A stretch of 64,000 nucleotides of DNA from Hyphomicrobium sp. MC1 (GCF_000253295.1 NC_015717.1:2294001-2358000); one strand, 5' to 3'. Positions 17,103 to 26,514 are shown, numbered from the stretch's first letter. Program-made: numbers and translations. Notes: generated by a model from the sequence alone, not told the origin.

Positions 17103-17827
17103 CGATCGATTGGTGGACGCTCGGGCTGGAAGCGATCAACGTCGCCGTTCTGGTCTGGCTGCTTCAACGTTTTTTCTGGAAACCGGTTTCCGCAATGCTC
17201 GATGAGCGGCGCGCCGAGGCGATGCGAGATCTCACAGACGCGGCGGCGAAACGGGCGGAAGCTGACAAAGCCTTGTCGGCAATAAATGCCGAACGCGCGG
17301 GCCTGCAGAAGGAGCGAGAAGCCATCCTCGCAAAAGCCGCTGCGGATGCCGCTCAGGAGCGTGCTCGCCGCGTCGAGACCGCGACGAAAGAGATCGAAGC
17401 GCTGCGAACCGCATCGGAAGCATCCATTGCGAAAGAGAAAGCGGACGCTCACAAGGCGCTGCAAGGACAAGCGGCCGCCCTTGCAGTCGACATTGCTGCT
17501 CGTCTCTTAGCACGGGTCAATACCGCGTCGATCGAAGCCGGATTTCTCGACGGCCTTCGCGAGCAAATCGCGGCGCTGTCGGCCGGGCAACGTCAAGCGC
17601 TCGCCGGCCAACCGCTGAAACTCATCAGCGCATCGTCATTGACCGAGGACGAGCAGTCGGACTGCCGGCGCATGCTCAATGGTGCGTTAGGCACAGCGCC
17701 CGACATCGCCTTCACAACGGATCCCAAGCTCATCGCCGGATTCGTGCTCGACACGCCGAATATGGTGATCGGCAACAGTTGGCGCGACGATCTCGACCGC
17801 ATCCGCTCGGAGTTGACGCATGAGTGA
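17099..17827 (+). CDS. atpF: N-ATPase b subunit with delta-like C-terminus
   Basis: A 242-residue stator protein. One N-terminal membrane helix (LEAINVAVLVWLLQRFFW) is followed by a long charged coiled coil (residues ~30-135). The last ~70 residues resemble the C-terminal domain of the delta/OSCP subunit: LISASSLTEDEQ, then DPKLIAGFVLDTPNMVIGNS and LDRIRSEL. No separate atpH gene exists in the cluster, so this end probably supplies delta function. The ATG at 17099 overlaps the atpE stop; the upstream extension lies inside atpE. It overlaps atpA by eight bases. Confidence 0.92.
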   Translation: MTIDWWTLGLEAINVAVLVWLLQRFFWKPVSAMLDERRAEAMRDLTDAAAKRAEADKALSAINAERAGLQKEREAILAKAAADAAQERARRVETATKEIEALRTASEASIAKEKADAHKALQGQAAALAVDIAARLLARVNTASIEAGFLDGLREQIAALSAGQRQALAGQPLKLISASSLTEDEQSDCRRMLNGALGTAPDIAFTTDPKLIAGFVLDTPNMVIGNSWRDDLDRIRSELTHE

Positions 17828-19313
17828 CGCCGACGCCTGGCTCGTAAGATCGCGGCAGAAGGCAGCGACTGCCGCCATCGGCCCCTATGCCGAGGAAGTT
17901 GGCAGGGTGGAGAGCGCCGCCGACGGCATCGCCATGGTGTCGGGCTTGTCCAGCGTCCGGCTCGATGAACTCGTGCACTTCGAGCACGGCCAGCTTGGAT
18001 TTGCGCAGACCCTTGATGACGATCGCATCGGCTGCGTTCTGCTCGATGCCGCCGTCGGTGTAGAGGCCGGACATCGCGTCTTCGGCACGGGCGACGTCGT
18101 TCGCGTTCCGGTCGGCGAAATGCTGCTCGGACGCGTTGTCGATCCGCTCGGCCGGCCGCTCGACGGATTGGAACCTTTTACGGCTAAGGACTGGCTGCCG
18201 ATCGAAAGACCCGCTCCGAGCATCATCGAGCGCGATCTCGTTACCGAACCGGTCCAGACGGGAACGCTGGTGATCGATGCGCTGTTCGCGTTGGGGCGCG
18301 GGCAGCGTGAACTCATCATCGGCGACCGAGCCATCGGCAAAACTGCCATCGCAGTCGATACGATCATCAGCCAGAAAGCGAGCGACGTGGTTTGCGTCTA
18401 CGTGGCGATCGGACAGAAAAGCGCGAGCGTTGCCCGTGTCGTCGAGGCACTACGATTGCATGGCGCGCTGGAGCGCACGATCGTTGTCGTCGCTGAATCA
18501 GCGAGCGCACCGGGATTACAGTGGATTGCGCCCTTCGCCGGTTTCAGCATGGCAGAATTTTTTCGCGACCGAGGCCAGCATGCGCTGATCGTCGTCGACG
18601 ATTTGACGAAACACGCAGCCTGTCACCGCGAAATCGCACTGCTGACGCATCAATCGCCCGGCCGCGAAGCCTATCCCGGCGATATATTCTATGTGCATGC
18701 ACGGATGCTGGAGCGCGCTGCAAAGCTCTCGAAAGAGAAAGGCAGCGGCTCGCTTACGGCATTGCCCATCGCAGAAACAGATGCGGGCAATCTGAGTGCG
18801 TACATTCCGACCAACCTGATCTCGATTACCGACGGCCAGATCGTGCTGGACTCAAAACTGTTCTATCAAGGACAGAAGCCTGCGGTCGATGTCGGCCTCA
18901 GTGTCAGCCGTGTCGGCGGCAAGACGCAAGCGCGGGCTCTGCGCGATGCCGCGTCGACCCTCAGACTCGATTACGCGCAATTTCTCGAACTTGAAATGTT
19001 CACTCGCTTTGGCGGCATGCCCGATGCTCGCGTGAAGCAGCAATTGACGCGCGGTGCACGCATTCGCGCGATCCTGGCGCAATCGCAGCTTGAACCGTAT
19101 TCGCTCGCCGAAGAGATCGCTCTCGTTACTGCTGTACAAGACGGCCTTTTCGACACACTGCCGATTGAGAAAATCGGCGCGATACGCACCAGACTGAAGG
19201 ACACCCTCGCCAACGTCACCGGCGGCGCGGTCAACCAAATCGCTGCAGACGGAACGCTCGATGACGCCGGCAAAGCTCAGCTTCGTTCGGCACTGAAAGG
19301 GCTCATGGCATGA
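17820..19313 (+). CDS. atpA: N-ATPase alpha subunit
   Basis: The 497-residue non-catalytic alpha subunit. Walker A is ELIIGDRAIGKTAIAVDTI, with QRELIIGDR ahead of it and VVCVYVAIGQKSASVARVVE after. The conserved arginine-finger region is VGLSVSRVGGKTQARALRD. The N-terminal beta barrel is present (MVSGLSSVRLDELVHF). Overlaps atpF by eight bases and atpG by four, so the complex is made from one tightly coupled transcript. Confidence 0.95.
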   Translation: MSDADAWLVRSRQKAATAAIGPYAEEVGRVESAADGIAMVSGLSSVRLDELVHFEHGQLGFAQTLDDDRIGCVLLDAAVGVEAGHRVFGTGDVVRVPVGEMLLGRVVDPLGRPLDGLEPFTAKDWLPIERPAPSIIERDLVTEPVQTGTLVIDALFALGRGQRELIIGDRAIGKTAIAVDTIISQKASDVVCVYVAIGQKSASVARVVEALRLHGALERTIVVVAESASAPGLQWIAPFAGFSMAEFFRDRGQHALIVVDDLTKHAACHREIALLTHQSPGREAYPGDIFYVHARMLERAAKLSKEKGSGSLTALPIAETDAGNLSAYIPTNLISITDGQIVLDSKLFYQGQKPAVDVGLSVSRVGGKTQARALRDAASTLRLDYAQFLELEMFTRFGGMPDARVKQQLTRGARIRAILAQSQLEPYSLAEEIALVTAVQDGLFDTLPIEKIGAIRTRLKDTLANVTGGAVNQIAADGTLDDAGKAQLRSALKGLMA

Positions 19314-20149
19314 GCGAACGTCTTTCGGACATCAACGCACATATCTCAAGCATTCGCGAACTCGGTACCGTCGTGAATGCGATGCGGGGGATCGCGGGGG
19401 CCCGCGCTCAACAGGCGCGCAGCGGGCTGATCGCGGTCAAGCTCTATGCCGAAAGCCTGGCGGCTGCGATCGGGCGCACGCTGGCGCTGCTACCGGACCG
19501 CGATCAATCGGGAGCAGCCGGCAAACGCGTCGTCGTGCTGTTTCTTGCTGAGCAGGGTTTCGCAGGCGCCTTCAGCCGGCGATTGCTCGACGCCGCGATT
19601 GCCGATTTGCGCGATGCCGAGGTTTTCATTGTCGGAACGCGCGGCGCGACGCTGGCGCTCGAGCGAGGCCTGAAACCCGTTTGGCAGGGCGCATTGCCAG
19701 CACATCCAGCGTCGATCCCTCGCTTCGCCGACCGGCTGATTGCAGAGCTTTACACCCGGATCGCCAAGGGAAGCGTCACACGCCTCGAGGCTTGGTTTGC
19801 GCACAACGGTCTTGAGAGACGTCATCTTTTTCCGCTGGACCCCAATGCGTTTCCGCAGAGCGCTGTCAATGATCCGCCATTGCTGAACCTGAAGCCGGCG
19901 CGCGTCCTCGCCAGCCTGACTGCAGACTACATTCACGCGGAGCTTTGCGACGCTGCGTTGAACGCGTTCGCCGCCGAGAACGAAGCCCGCATGGAAGCGA
20001 TGGCGTCGGCCTATCGCGAAATCCAGAAGCAGCTCGGCGGCCTGCAGGCACGAAGGCAAATCGTGCGTCAGGAAGAGATCACCGCTGAGATCATAGAATT
20101 GGGCGAAAGCATTGCGGTCGGAAATCGAAAGTCTCATTCCGCCGGCTGA
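19310..20149 (+). CDS. atpG: N-ATPase gamma subunit
   Basis: The 279-residue central-shaft subunit. The N-terminal helix LSDINAHISSIRELGTVVNA and the C-terminal helix NEARMEAMASAYREIQKQ form the coiled coil; the Rossmann-like middle has VVVLFLAEQGFAGAFSRRLL. The C-terminal pattern RRQIVRQEEITAEIIELGES replaces the usual NxxRQAxITxEI motif with small changes. It is last in the operon; I see no clear terminator before the convergent flavin reductase gene. Confidence 0.92.
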   Translation: MSERLSDINAHISSIRELGTVVNAMRGIAGARAQQARSGLIAVKLYAESLAAAIGRTLALLPDRDQSGAAGKRVVVLFLAEQGFAGAFSRRLLDAAIADLRDAEVFIVGTRGATLALERGLKPVWQGALPAHPASIPRFADRLIAELYTRIAKGSVTRLEAWFAHNGLERRHLFPLDPNAFPQSAVNDPPLLNLKPARVLASLTADYIHAELCDAALNAFAAENEARMEAMASAYREIQKQLGGLQARRQIVRQEEITAEIIELGESIAVGNRKSHSAG

Positions 20150-20207
20150 GCAGATGAGGCTTCGAATGACGACGCGGCGTCCTTCCAATGCGCACGTGGC
20201 CTTTGCT

Positions 20208-20750
20208 TCAAAGACCGGACGGAAGCTTGGAGGCCATCATCGTCTTGCGATCGAACTTGCGGCCATCAACGATAAATGTTCCGTCGCCGACGGCATGGAT
20301 CATCCGCTTTTCTTTTCGCTGCGGATTGAGGTAAGCGGCGAGCGCCTCCAGCACGACGATATTGTGCGGCGAGACGAAGTCGACGACTTTGCATTCGATG
20401 TTGGCGAGGCATTCCTCGATCAGCGGCGCCTGGACGGACTTTCCAGCGCGCGCCGTCAGCTTGAACTTCGCGAATTTGTCGACATCGCTACCGGAACATG
20501 TCCCGATGCCCACGACCCGGTCCAGCATATCAATCGTGGGAATGGCAATAACGCATTCCCGCGTGTTTTGCAGGGCCGAGAAGGAATAGTTCCAGGCGCC
20601 TGTCGTGATCGCAAATACGGGAGTGAAGTCCATGACCATCGTCCATGAGATGGTCATGATGTTGTTCTTCTCCGCGTCGCGCGTGGTGACGAGCACAACG
20701 GGCCCCGGCTCGATCAGCGTGAACGCCCTGCTCAACTTCATCTCGTGCAT
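20208..20750 (-). CDS. Flavin reductase-like protein (FMN-binding split barrel)
   Basis: A 180-residue protein of the flavin reductase / DIM6-NTAB family, which binds FMN and reduces it with NAD(P)H or acts as a flavoprotein on its own. The core motifs are GPVVLVTTRDAEKNNIMTIS followed by FAITTGAWNYSFSALQNTRE. The ATG at 20750 has GGAG six bases upstream; the frame extends 35 codons further but that part is non-coding in character. The gene is convergent with atpG; no partner oxygenase is adjacent. Confidence 0.85.
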   Translation of the reverse strand: MHEMKLSRAFTLIEPGPVVLVTTRDAEKNNIMTISWTMVMDFTPVFAITTGAWNYSFSALQNTRECVIAIPTIDMLDRVVGIGTCSGSDVDKFAKFKLTARAGKSVQAPLIEECLANIECKVVDFVSPHNIVVLEALAAYLNPQRKEKRMIHAVGDGTFIVDGRKFDRKTMMASKLPSGL

Positions 20751-20855
20751 CGCCAGCTCCCTTACACCGTCGAAAGAAGTCGCACGTGCGACTTTTCTCG
20801 AACAAAGGATTCCACTTATGTTCTCTCTGGGGCGGCTGCAAATGACTGAAATCAA

Positions 20856-20932
20856 TGGCGATCCCGGCAGGACTTGAACCTGCGACCCTCTGCTTAGAAG
20901 GCAGATGCTCTATCCAACTGAGCTACGGGACC
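20856..20932 (-). tRNA. tRNA-Arg (anticodon TCT)
   Basis: The minus strand folds as acceptor GGTCCCG/CGGGATC, D-arm GCTC/GAGC, anticodon stem TCTGC/GCAGA with loop CTTCTAA, and T-arm GCAGG TTCAAGT CCTGC. Discriminator G and CCA are encoded. Anticodon TCT reads AGA (arginine). Its acceptor stem equals that of the tRNA-Arg(TCG) at 6428-6503. Confidence 0.95.
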
Positions 20933-21042
20933 GTGCGCGGCTGTTCTATAACCGCAATTGGCGGCGAGGTGGAAGACGTCTTGTTGGTCGATGGCCCCTT
21001 CCGTGCGCCCCCGTCGCAGTGAAGGCTGGTCACAGCGGAAAT

Positions 21043-21843
21043 TCAGGCCGCGGGCGCTTCCGGCGCGGGCATCCGTCTGGTCTTGTGACCCGCCTCACCC
21101 CAGATCCGATAGATCTTCAGGAAGCGGTACCAAGCTTGGATTGAAGCGTACCGGAGGCCAGTAAAGCCGCCCATGCAGTGACGGCGAACAATGTAGTACT
21201 TGAAGAAATTCATCGGCAGCTCCGTAAACAACCGAAGCGAGACCGATCCAGTTGTAGTCACATCTGAGTTCTCGACGAGAAGCCAGGTGCGGTCATTCAA
21301 CTTGCGCTTCATGTCTGGGAACGAGCGCATCGAATAATGATGCATCGGCGCCCGCAATTGGCCGACCGGGTGGTCGTCAGTCACGACGGCATCGTGAATG
21401 TTGGATTGGCGAAAGCGCACGAAGCGGCGATCGTAAAGACGCACGTACCAATGATCGCGCGCAAACAGACGAGGCTTGGAGGCCGACGGATAGACCATTT
21501 GCAGCGGCATACCATACGCCACGAATTTCGGATCGCCGCCGGCGAAGACGTCAAGGATCTCACGCTCCAATGCAGGCGTGACGACCTCGTCGGCATCGAC
21601 ATTGAAAACCCAATCGTTGCGGCACTGCTCCTCGGCAAAGCGCTTTTGACCGCCGAAGCCGAGCCAACGCTGCGTGATCACGCGAGCGCCCTCTGCAAGC
21701 GCAACGCTGACGGTGTCATCGGTGCTCTCGCTGTCGACGACAACAACCTCGTCCACCCACGGCCGGACCGAGCGAATGGTGCGTCCAATCCGGTCGGCTT
21801 CGTTTTTCGAAATGATAAAACAGGAAACCGGAGCCCTGCGCAT
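21043..21843 (-). CDS. Family 2 glycosyltransferase, WaaE/KdtX type
   Basis: A 266-residue GT-A glycosyltransferase, cytoplasmic or membrane associated. The N-terminus SCFIISKNEADRIGRTIRSV and VVVDSESTDDTV are the nucleotide-sugar fold; VFNVDADEVV carries the metal-binding acidic motif. The C-terminal half (HHYSMRSFPDMKRKLNDRT, FFKYYIVRRHCMGGFTGL) is typical of the WaaE/KdtX branch, which adds sugars to the lipopolysaccharide inner core. The ATG at 21843 is used; a GTG six codons upstream is possible. It stands alone. Confidence 0.85.
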   Translation of the reverse strand: MRRAPVSCFIISKNEADRIGRTIRSVRPWVDEVVVVDSESTDDTVSVALAEGARVITQRWLGFGGQKRFAEEQCRNDWVFNVDADEVVTPALEREILDVFAGGDPKFVAYGMPLQMVYPSASKPRLFARDHWYVRLYDRRFVRFRQSNIHDAVVTDDHPVGQLRAPMHHYSMRSFPDMKRKLNDRTWLLVENSDVTTTGSVSLRLFTELPMNFFKYYIVRRHCMGGFTGLRYASIQAWYRFLKIYRIWGEAGHKTRRMPAPEAPAA

Positions 21844-22181
21844 GCTGTTGTATTTCGTCACTGGGGAAGCAATCCGACTGGCGTTTTAAAGACTGCCATT
21901 TTTCAATTCAGGACCGCGACGCTGGCATTCGTAATGCGTCTGGCGCCGCGAGCGCAAGCTAATCGCACGCGGCGACCCTGACCCTAAATCATGATTATTT
22001 TCGGACGAAGGATTTTCTTATTTTTCAAGAATGTGCATGCTCGGCCCACAGATGCTGCGCCTTCAGCCGGTCCCGGCCGTGGTACCGCAATCGCGGCTTT
22101 TCGACGTTTAATGGGCCGGGGCCGCCCGCTGTCTCCCCCGAGTGACGAGCGGCCCGCGGTGTCGTGGTAAAGTTCCCTTCG
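21844..22181. other. Intergenic region, nothing recognised
   Basis: About 340 bases between two minus-strand genes, containing the promoter of the glycosyltransferase gene (AT-rich stretch near 21985-22025). A short open frame at 22108-22299 overlaps the next gene antisense and is not credible. No RNA or repeat is visible. Confidence 0.55.
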
Positions 22182-22442
22182 CTACGCTCGTTTCACGAGC
22201 CGCAAGACAAAGAGCAGAATGATAGCGCCGATGGCGGCTGCGATGATCTCGCCCAGAATGCCGCCACCCAGCCGGAGACCGAGAAACGGAAACAACCAAC
22301 CGGCAATAACCGCGCCGATGATTCCGACGACGATATCACCGAGCAATCCGAATCCGCCGCCACTCATGATCTGCCCTGCAAGCCAACCGGCCGCGGCGCC
22401 GATCAAGAGCCAGATAATCAATGCCATTAAGGTGGGATCCAT
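22182..22442 (-). CDS. GlsB/YeaQ/YmgE family stress membrane protein
   Basis: An 86-residue inner-membrane protein with three helices and the family pattern MALIIWLLIGAAAGWLAGQI, GGGFGLLGDIVVGIIGAVI, LGGGILGEIIAAAIGAIILL. The family (once called transglycosylase-associated) is often induced by acid or envelope stress; its biochemical role is not known. GGGAGA precedes the ATG by seven bases. Confidence 0.9.
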   Translation of the reverse strand: MDPTLMALIIWLLIGAAAGWLAGQIMSGGGFGLLGDIVVGIIGAVIAGWLFPFLGLRLGGGILGEIIAAAIGAIILLFVLRLVKRA

Positions 22443-22664
22443 TTTTTTCTCTCCCGTTCAGCACGCGCACGAATCGAAATGAGAATTATGATCTGCGTCA
22501 AAACGACTGCTGGCAAGTTCGACCTGCGATTGCAATCGCACGCGGAGCTGATTCGGCGCCGATCTGGCGCGATGTGTCCGCGTGCGAAAACATGCTGTGG
22601 CGGGCTGTGTCCATAGCGGTATCAAGCTCATAAGGCTCGCACGGAATATCCGCAGGCCCGGACG

Positions 22665-25127
22665 TCAGAACTTGAGCTTCATGCCGCCGTAGAACGTGCG
22701 CGGTGCGCCAGCATAGATCGAGCCGGATGTAGCGGCTAGATCGTCGGCTCCGGCGCCGACGCGATCGGTGATGTTGTTCGCTGAGGCGATGTAGGTTTCG
22801 TCGAGCACGTTCTGGACTTCGAAATAGGCCATCAGCGACTTGATCGGACCGCCGCCACTGAGATCCTTGTTGTAGTGAATGTTGAGGTTCACCAAGTCGT
22901 AGCCCGGCGCCTTCAGCAGGTTGGCATTCTCCATGAAGAAGCTGTCGTGCCACTCATATTCCGCGTATGCGCCAACGCCCTTGAATGCGCCGCTCGGCAC
23001 ATCATAGCTCAAACGCGTCGACACTTCGTTTGGCGCAACGCCAGGGATTTTGTTGCCGTTGCGGCTGACAGCTTCGGTCGCGCCCGACAGGCGCTCGGCA
23101 TAGTCGGTATAAATTTGGTCATCGAAAGTATATGATGCCGTCAGCCGGAAGCCGTGCCCCAGCGCGACGTTAGCAGAGGCTTCGATGCCGCGATGTTCCG
23201 ACGCTGGTGCGTTGAAGGTGAAGTTCGGCAGTCCCGCCCCCGGCGACTGCGAGACAAGCTCGTTCTTGAAGAACTCATAGAAGCCCGTCACGCTTAATAC
23301 GACGCCCGGCGTCGGCGTCCAATCCGCGCCGACATCGAAGCCGACATTGGTTTGCGATTTAAGCTCGGTATTATTGCCGGGCAATCCTTCCGGCGTGACG
23401 AAGAGGTTTGAGAACTGCGGCGTGCCATAGCCCGTTCCGACGCGCGCGCGCCATTGCCATTCGCGGCTCGGCGCATAGAGAACGCCGACTTCCGGTGCGA
23501 TGTTCGTCAAGTCGCGATCGGCAGAGACGAAGTTGATTTTGTTGATCGTCCCGTCGGCGTTGTAAACGTAGCCGCGCTGCGAGCCATCGAGCGATGTACG
23601 TTCGACAGTTGCGCCTGCGATGACGGAAACATCGTCCGTCAGCTTCACTTCCTGACGTGCGCGTGCACCGACATTCGTCGTCGAGCCGGTCTGCTCCGAC
23701 TGCAACAGCCCGCGCTGCGCGTCGCCACCCGGCGCGACGTTGAAGGTCTTGCCGTCAACGGGCAGGTAATTCCAGAACGCGCCGAGATAGCCTAGCGTCG
23801 GCAAACCCGCGATCGTCGAGCGATGCGTCACGCCAGAGATGACGTTGTAGGAAAGATAGTCGCCGACCGAACTCGTCGTGCCTGTCGGCTGATTGATGTT
23901 GCGATCGTCGACCACGACCTGCGTCTGCCCGGTCGTTGCAGCATCGAAGGCGTGCTCCCAGCGAAAACCTCCGATCGTGCGGCGATCGTCGCGGCCGGCG
24001 CCTGCCTGCTCGGCGGTTTGCGCGATGCCGGTGCTCGTATTGCCTGTGCCCGAGAATTTGTTCGTGGCGCAGCCTTCCGCGGCAGTCGCTGCGGTCTGGC
24101 AGCCCTTCTGAAACGGGTTCTCTCTGAACTGCTGCAGCGACGTGCGAAACGGCAATTCGGCGTCAACGTTGTTGTTGATGAACTTGAAGGTGAACGTGTC
24201 GGTCGATGATGGTTGATATGTTAGCAGCGCATTGACGGTCTGAGTATTGAAACCGCTGTAGCCGAAGTAGCCGTCGCCGCGCACGTCGCTGGTGAAGACA
24301 GAGGCTTCCCAGTTGTCGCCCTTCTTGCCGCCGAGGACGTAATTGTTGAGGTAGTTGAAGCTGCCGACATCCAGACCGTACTCGATGCCGTTGATCGCGC
24401 CGCCAGGATAGGTCCGGAAATTGATGGCGCCGCCGGTCGCGTAATTGCCAAACAGCGCAGAGGACGGACCGCGCCATACATCGACGTCCGCATAGGCGTG
24501 CGGATCGATGAGGTCGCTGCGCGAGAGACCGTCCGGCTGTGTTACAGGGAATCCGTCATCGAGGATGACGATATTGCGGATCGCAAAACCGTTACGCGCG
24601 TTCGAACCTCGAATGGAAATGCCCATGTCGCGCGGACCATTGCCCTGCTTAAGCGACACGCCAGGAACGGTATCGAGAATGTCAGTAACGGAAAAAACCG
24701 GCGTGTCTTCGAAGACCTTCATATCGACGGCCGTCGCCGTTTGAGCCCCAGCGCCGGATGCTCCGGGGACGCCGGCAACACCTGCCGACGGTGTGCCCGG
24801 ATTGCCGGAGAACGGATTTGCATTGGAATTGGTTCGCAGAGACGAACCTGCGACCTCGTCCGGCAACGACTGGGCTGCGCGGGGACGCTTTGCTGCATTC
24901 GCGGTCTTTGACGTGGTCGCCGGTTTGGTCTTGGGCTTCCCTGCTGTTGTCTTTGCCTGTTCCGGCTTCGTCTGTTCGATGTTGACATCGGGCAGTTGCA
25001 CGGCCTCCGGATCTGCGTCCTGGGCGTGGGCGATGGTTGTCGCGATGAAACACAGTAAAGCAATGGATGCGCCCGCCGCGCAGACAGGCACAGGCGCCGC
25101 GCGATCGCGGCCCTTCAAGAGTTGCAT
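22665..25127 (-). CDS. TonB-dependent outer-membrane receptor
   Basis: An 820-residue outer-membrane gated channel. The signal peptide (AAGASIALLCFIATTIAHAQ) is followed by VQLPDVNIEQTK, a possible TonB box, and then an unusual ~100-residue Lys/Pro/Ala/Ser/Gly-rich linker. The plug has VFSVTDILDTVPGVSLKQGN, GISIRGSNARNGFAIRNIVI and VDVWRGPSSALFGNYATGGA. The 22-strand barrel ends at the required terminal Phe (TFYGGMKLKF). The substrate is not evident; the DUF2946-like protein just upstream hints at a metal, since that family often neighbours copper- or iron-related receptors. Confidence 0.93.
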   Translation of the reverse strand: MQLLKGRDRAAPVPVCAAGASIALLCFIATTIAHAQDADPEAVQLPDVNIEQTKPEQAKTTAGKPKTKPATTSKTANAAKRPRAAQSLPDEVAGSSLRTNSNANPFSGNPGTPSAGVAGVPGASGAGAQTATAVDMKVFEDTPVFSVTDILDTVPGVSLKQGNGPRDMGISIRGSNARNGFAIRNIVILDDGFPVTQPDGLSRSDLIDPHAYADVDVWRGPSSALFGNYATGGAINFRTYPGGAINGIEYGLDVGSFNYLNNYVLGGKKGDNWEASVFTSDVRGDGYFGYSGFNTQTVNALLTYQPSSTDTFTFKFINNNVDAELPFRTSLQQFRENPFQKGCQTAATAAEGCATNKFSGTGNTSTGIAQTAEQAGAGRDDRRTIGGFRWEHAFDAATTGQTQVVVDDRNINQPTGTTSSVGDYLSYNVISGVTHRSTIAGLPTLGYLGAFWNYLPVDGKTFNVAPGGDAQRGLLQSEQTGSTTNVGARARQEVKLTDDVSVIAGATVERTSLDGSQRGYVYNADGTINKINFVSADRDLTNIAPEVGVLYAPSREWQWRARVGTGYGTPQFSNLFVTPEGLPGNNTELKSQTNVGFDVGADWTPTPGVVLSVTGFYEFFKNELVSQSPGAGLPNFTFNAPASEHRGIEASANVALGHGFRLTASYTFDDQIYTDYAERLSGATEAVSRNGNKIPGVAPNEVSTRLSYDVPSGAFKGVGAYAEYEWHDSFFMENANLLKAPGYDLVNLNIHYNKDLSGGGPIKSLMAYFEVQNVLDETYIASANNITDRVGAGADDLAATSGSIYAGAPRTFYGGMKLKF

Positions 25128-25223
25128 TTGTAGATTCCTAACTGATCCGAAGCATGCGGGAGCGCGTACGCCGACGGCCCGAGGCGCGCGGCAAAGCCAC
25201 CCGACAAAAACGCTGAAGAAAGG

Positions 25224-25598
25224 TCAGATCAGGAGGGACGGCGGCCCGCGCGCAGACTGCGCTCCAGGTTTCGGAGTCGCGCGGAAGATCTCGGTCGCAA
25301 TGGCATACCGAACCGCGGCATAGCGGACCGTTTGCGCAAGAAGTTGCGGCGCGGTTTGATTGATGCCGACTGCACCTGCAGGAGCATAGGGGCAGGTCGT
25401 TTTCTTATCCGCCGTCGAGTTGGATGGGTGGGGCACGCCCTTCTCATCCAGGACCCAGTTTTGCGGTCCGTGCCCGGTACAAATGACGATCTGGGGCATG
25501 CCGTCAGCATCCGGCGAAGCCGCAAGCATAAAGCCCACAGGCAAAAGACTGCGCACCGCGAACGCAAGGCCGATCAGCAAATTCAAGTAGCGGCGCAT
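25224..25598 (-). CDS. DUF2946-like small exported protein
   Basis: A 124-residue protein with an N-terminal hydrophobic segment (LLIGLAFAVRSLLPVGFMLA), then PQIVICTGHGPQ and TTCPYAPAG, the paired-cysteine pattern of DUF2946-type proteins. It sits 96 bases upstream of the TonB-dependent receptor on the same strand and is probably co-transcribed. Members are commonly near metal-uptake or copper-response receptors; no activity is established. The proline-rich end is variable. Confidence 0.65.
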   Translation of the reverse strand: MRRYLNLLIGLAFAVRSLLPVGFMLAASPDADGMPQIVICTGHGPQNWVLDEKGVPHPSNSTADKKTTCPYAPAGAVGINQTAPQLLAQTVRYAAVRYAIATEIFRATPKPGAQSARGPPSLLI

Positions 25599-25633
25599 CA
25601 GCGTTCGCGTTTCCTGCAGATGAAACGAGCCCT

Positions 25634-26218
25634 TTATATCGAGGTTACTGGCGCATCAAGGGCATCGCAACACTTTCGCGCGCTCGCGGGCATAACGCCA
25701 TCGCCGCGTAACCGATGGGTCACGCCGCCGGATGGCGCGCTGGCCGCGTGAAACCGGCGAACGGCGATGAAGCCGAGAGCGATAAAGATTGCGAGCGTCA
25801 GCCCCTGCGCCGCAACGAACGGCGTTTCAGACTGCGTCGGCGCTACGGCGTGGAGGGCTGGGACTTTCTGAAAAAGCTGTACGACGAGAACGAAGACGTT
25901 GAGATAGGGCGCGCACGACGCTGTCACGAGGTAAATCCATCGCCAGGAGCCGGACAGCCGCGCGACATACAGGGCGTAGAGAGCGGCGGCCAGCACGACC
26001 AGCGAGATGATGCCGACGATATGCGACGGCAGCAGCTTGGAGAATGGAAAGGCAAATCCCGTCACGCTCGTCAAAACGGTCGTAACGAGAAAAATGGCGG
26101 TCAAGGTGGGCATTTCAGCGTCGGCAACGAAGCCCAGGAATACGATCAGGCCAGTGGCAATGCCAATCAAGCTCAATACGACGTGCACGAACGTAAGCGA
26201 GTCCATTCCTAGGATCAT
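25634..26218 (-). CDS. Multi-spanning membrane protein of unknown function
   Basis: A 194-residue protein with about five membrane helices (FVHVVLSLIGIATGLIVFLG, LTAIFLVTTVLTSVTGFAF, IVGIISLVVLAAALYALYVA, YLNVFVLVVQLFQKV, GLTLAIFIALGFIAVRRF). The soluble tail contains GGVTHRLRGDGVMPASARKC. I do not recognise the family. The ATG at 26218 follows AGGGGG by seven bases; a second ATG four codons on is possible. It lies upstream of the DUF2946/TonB receptor pair on the same strand. Confidence 0.75.
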   Translation of the reverse strand: MILGMDSLTFVHVVLSLIGIATGLIVFLGFVADAEMPTLTAIFLVTTVLTSVTGFAFPFSKLLPSHIVGIISLVVLAAALYALYVARLSGSWRWIYLVTASCAPYLNVFVLVVQLFQKVPALHAVAPTQSETPFVAAQGLTLAIFIALGFIAVRRFHAASAPSGGVTHRLRGDGVMPASARKCCDALDAPVTSI

Positions 26219-26514
26219 ATCGACGCCCCCTTGCTGCTGACGTGACCTCTTTCTCCGTCTCACCTCAGACTAAGGGTACCACGATGCACGCGAGCATGAC
26301 AGTGATTGGATGGTCATCATCATGCGAGCGCTGACGTGGCCATAGAGATGCGCACAGATTGCCTGAATTATCAGCACGGCGCCCTCGGCGGATCGCTCAC
26401 ACATATTTTTCGGCGGCCTGGCGCTGCAAAAATTGCGCGAAGCTCGTCAGGGACTTAACGGCGGCCGATGTTCGTGGCACAGTCCGTGATTGGGCGGCCG
26501 CATCGGAAATAGAC

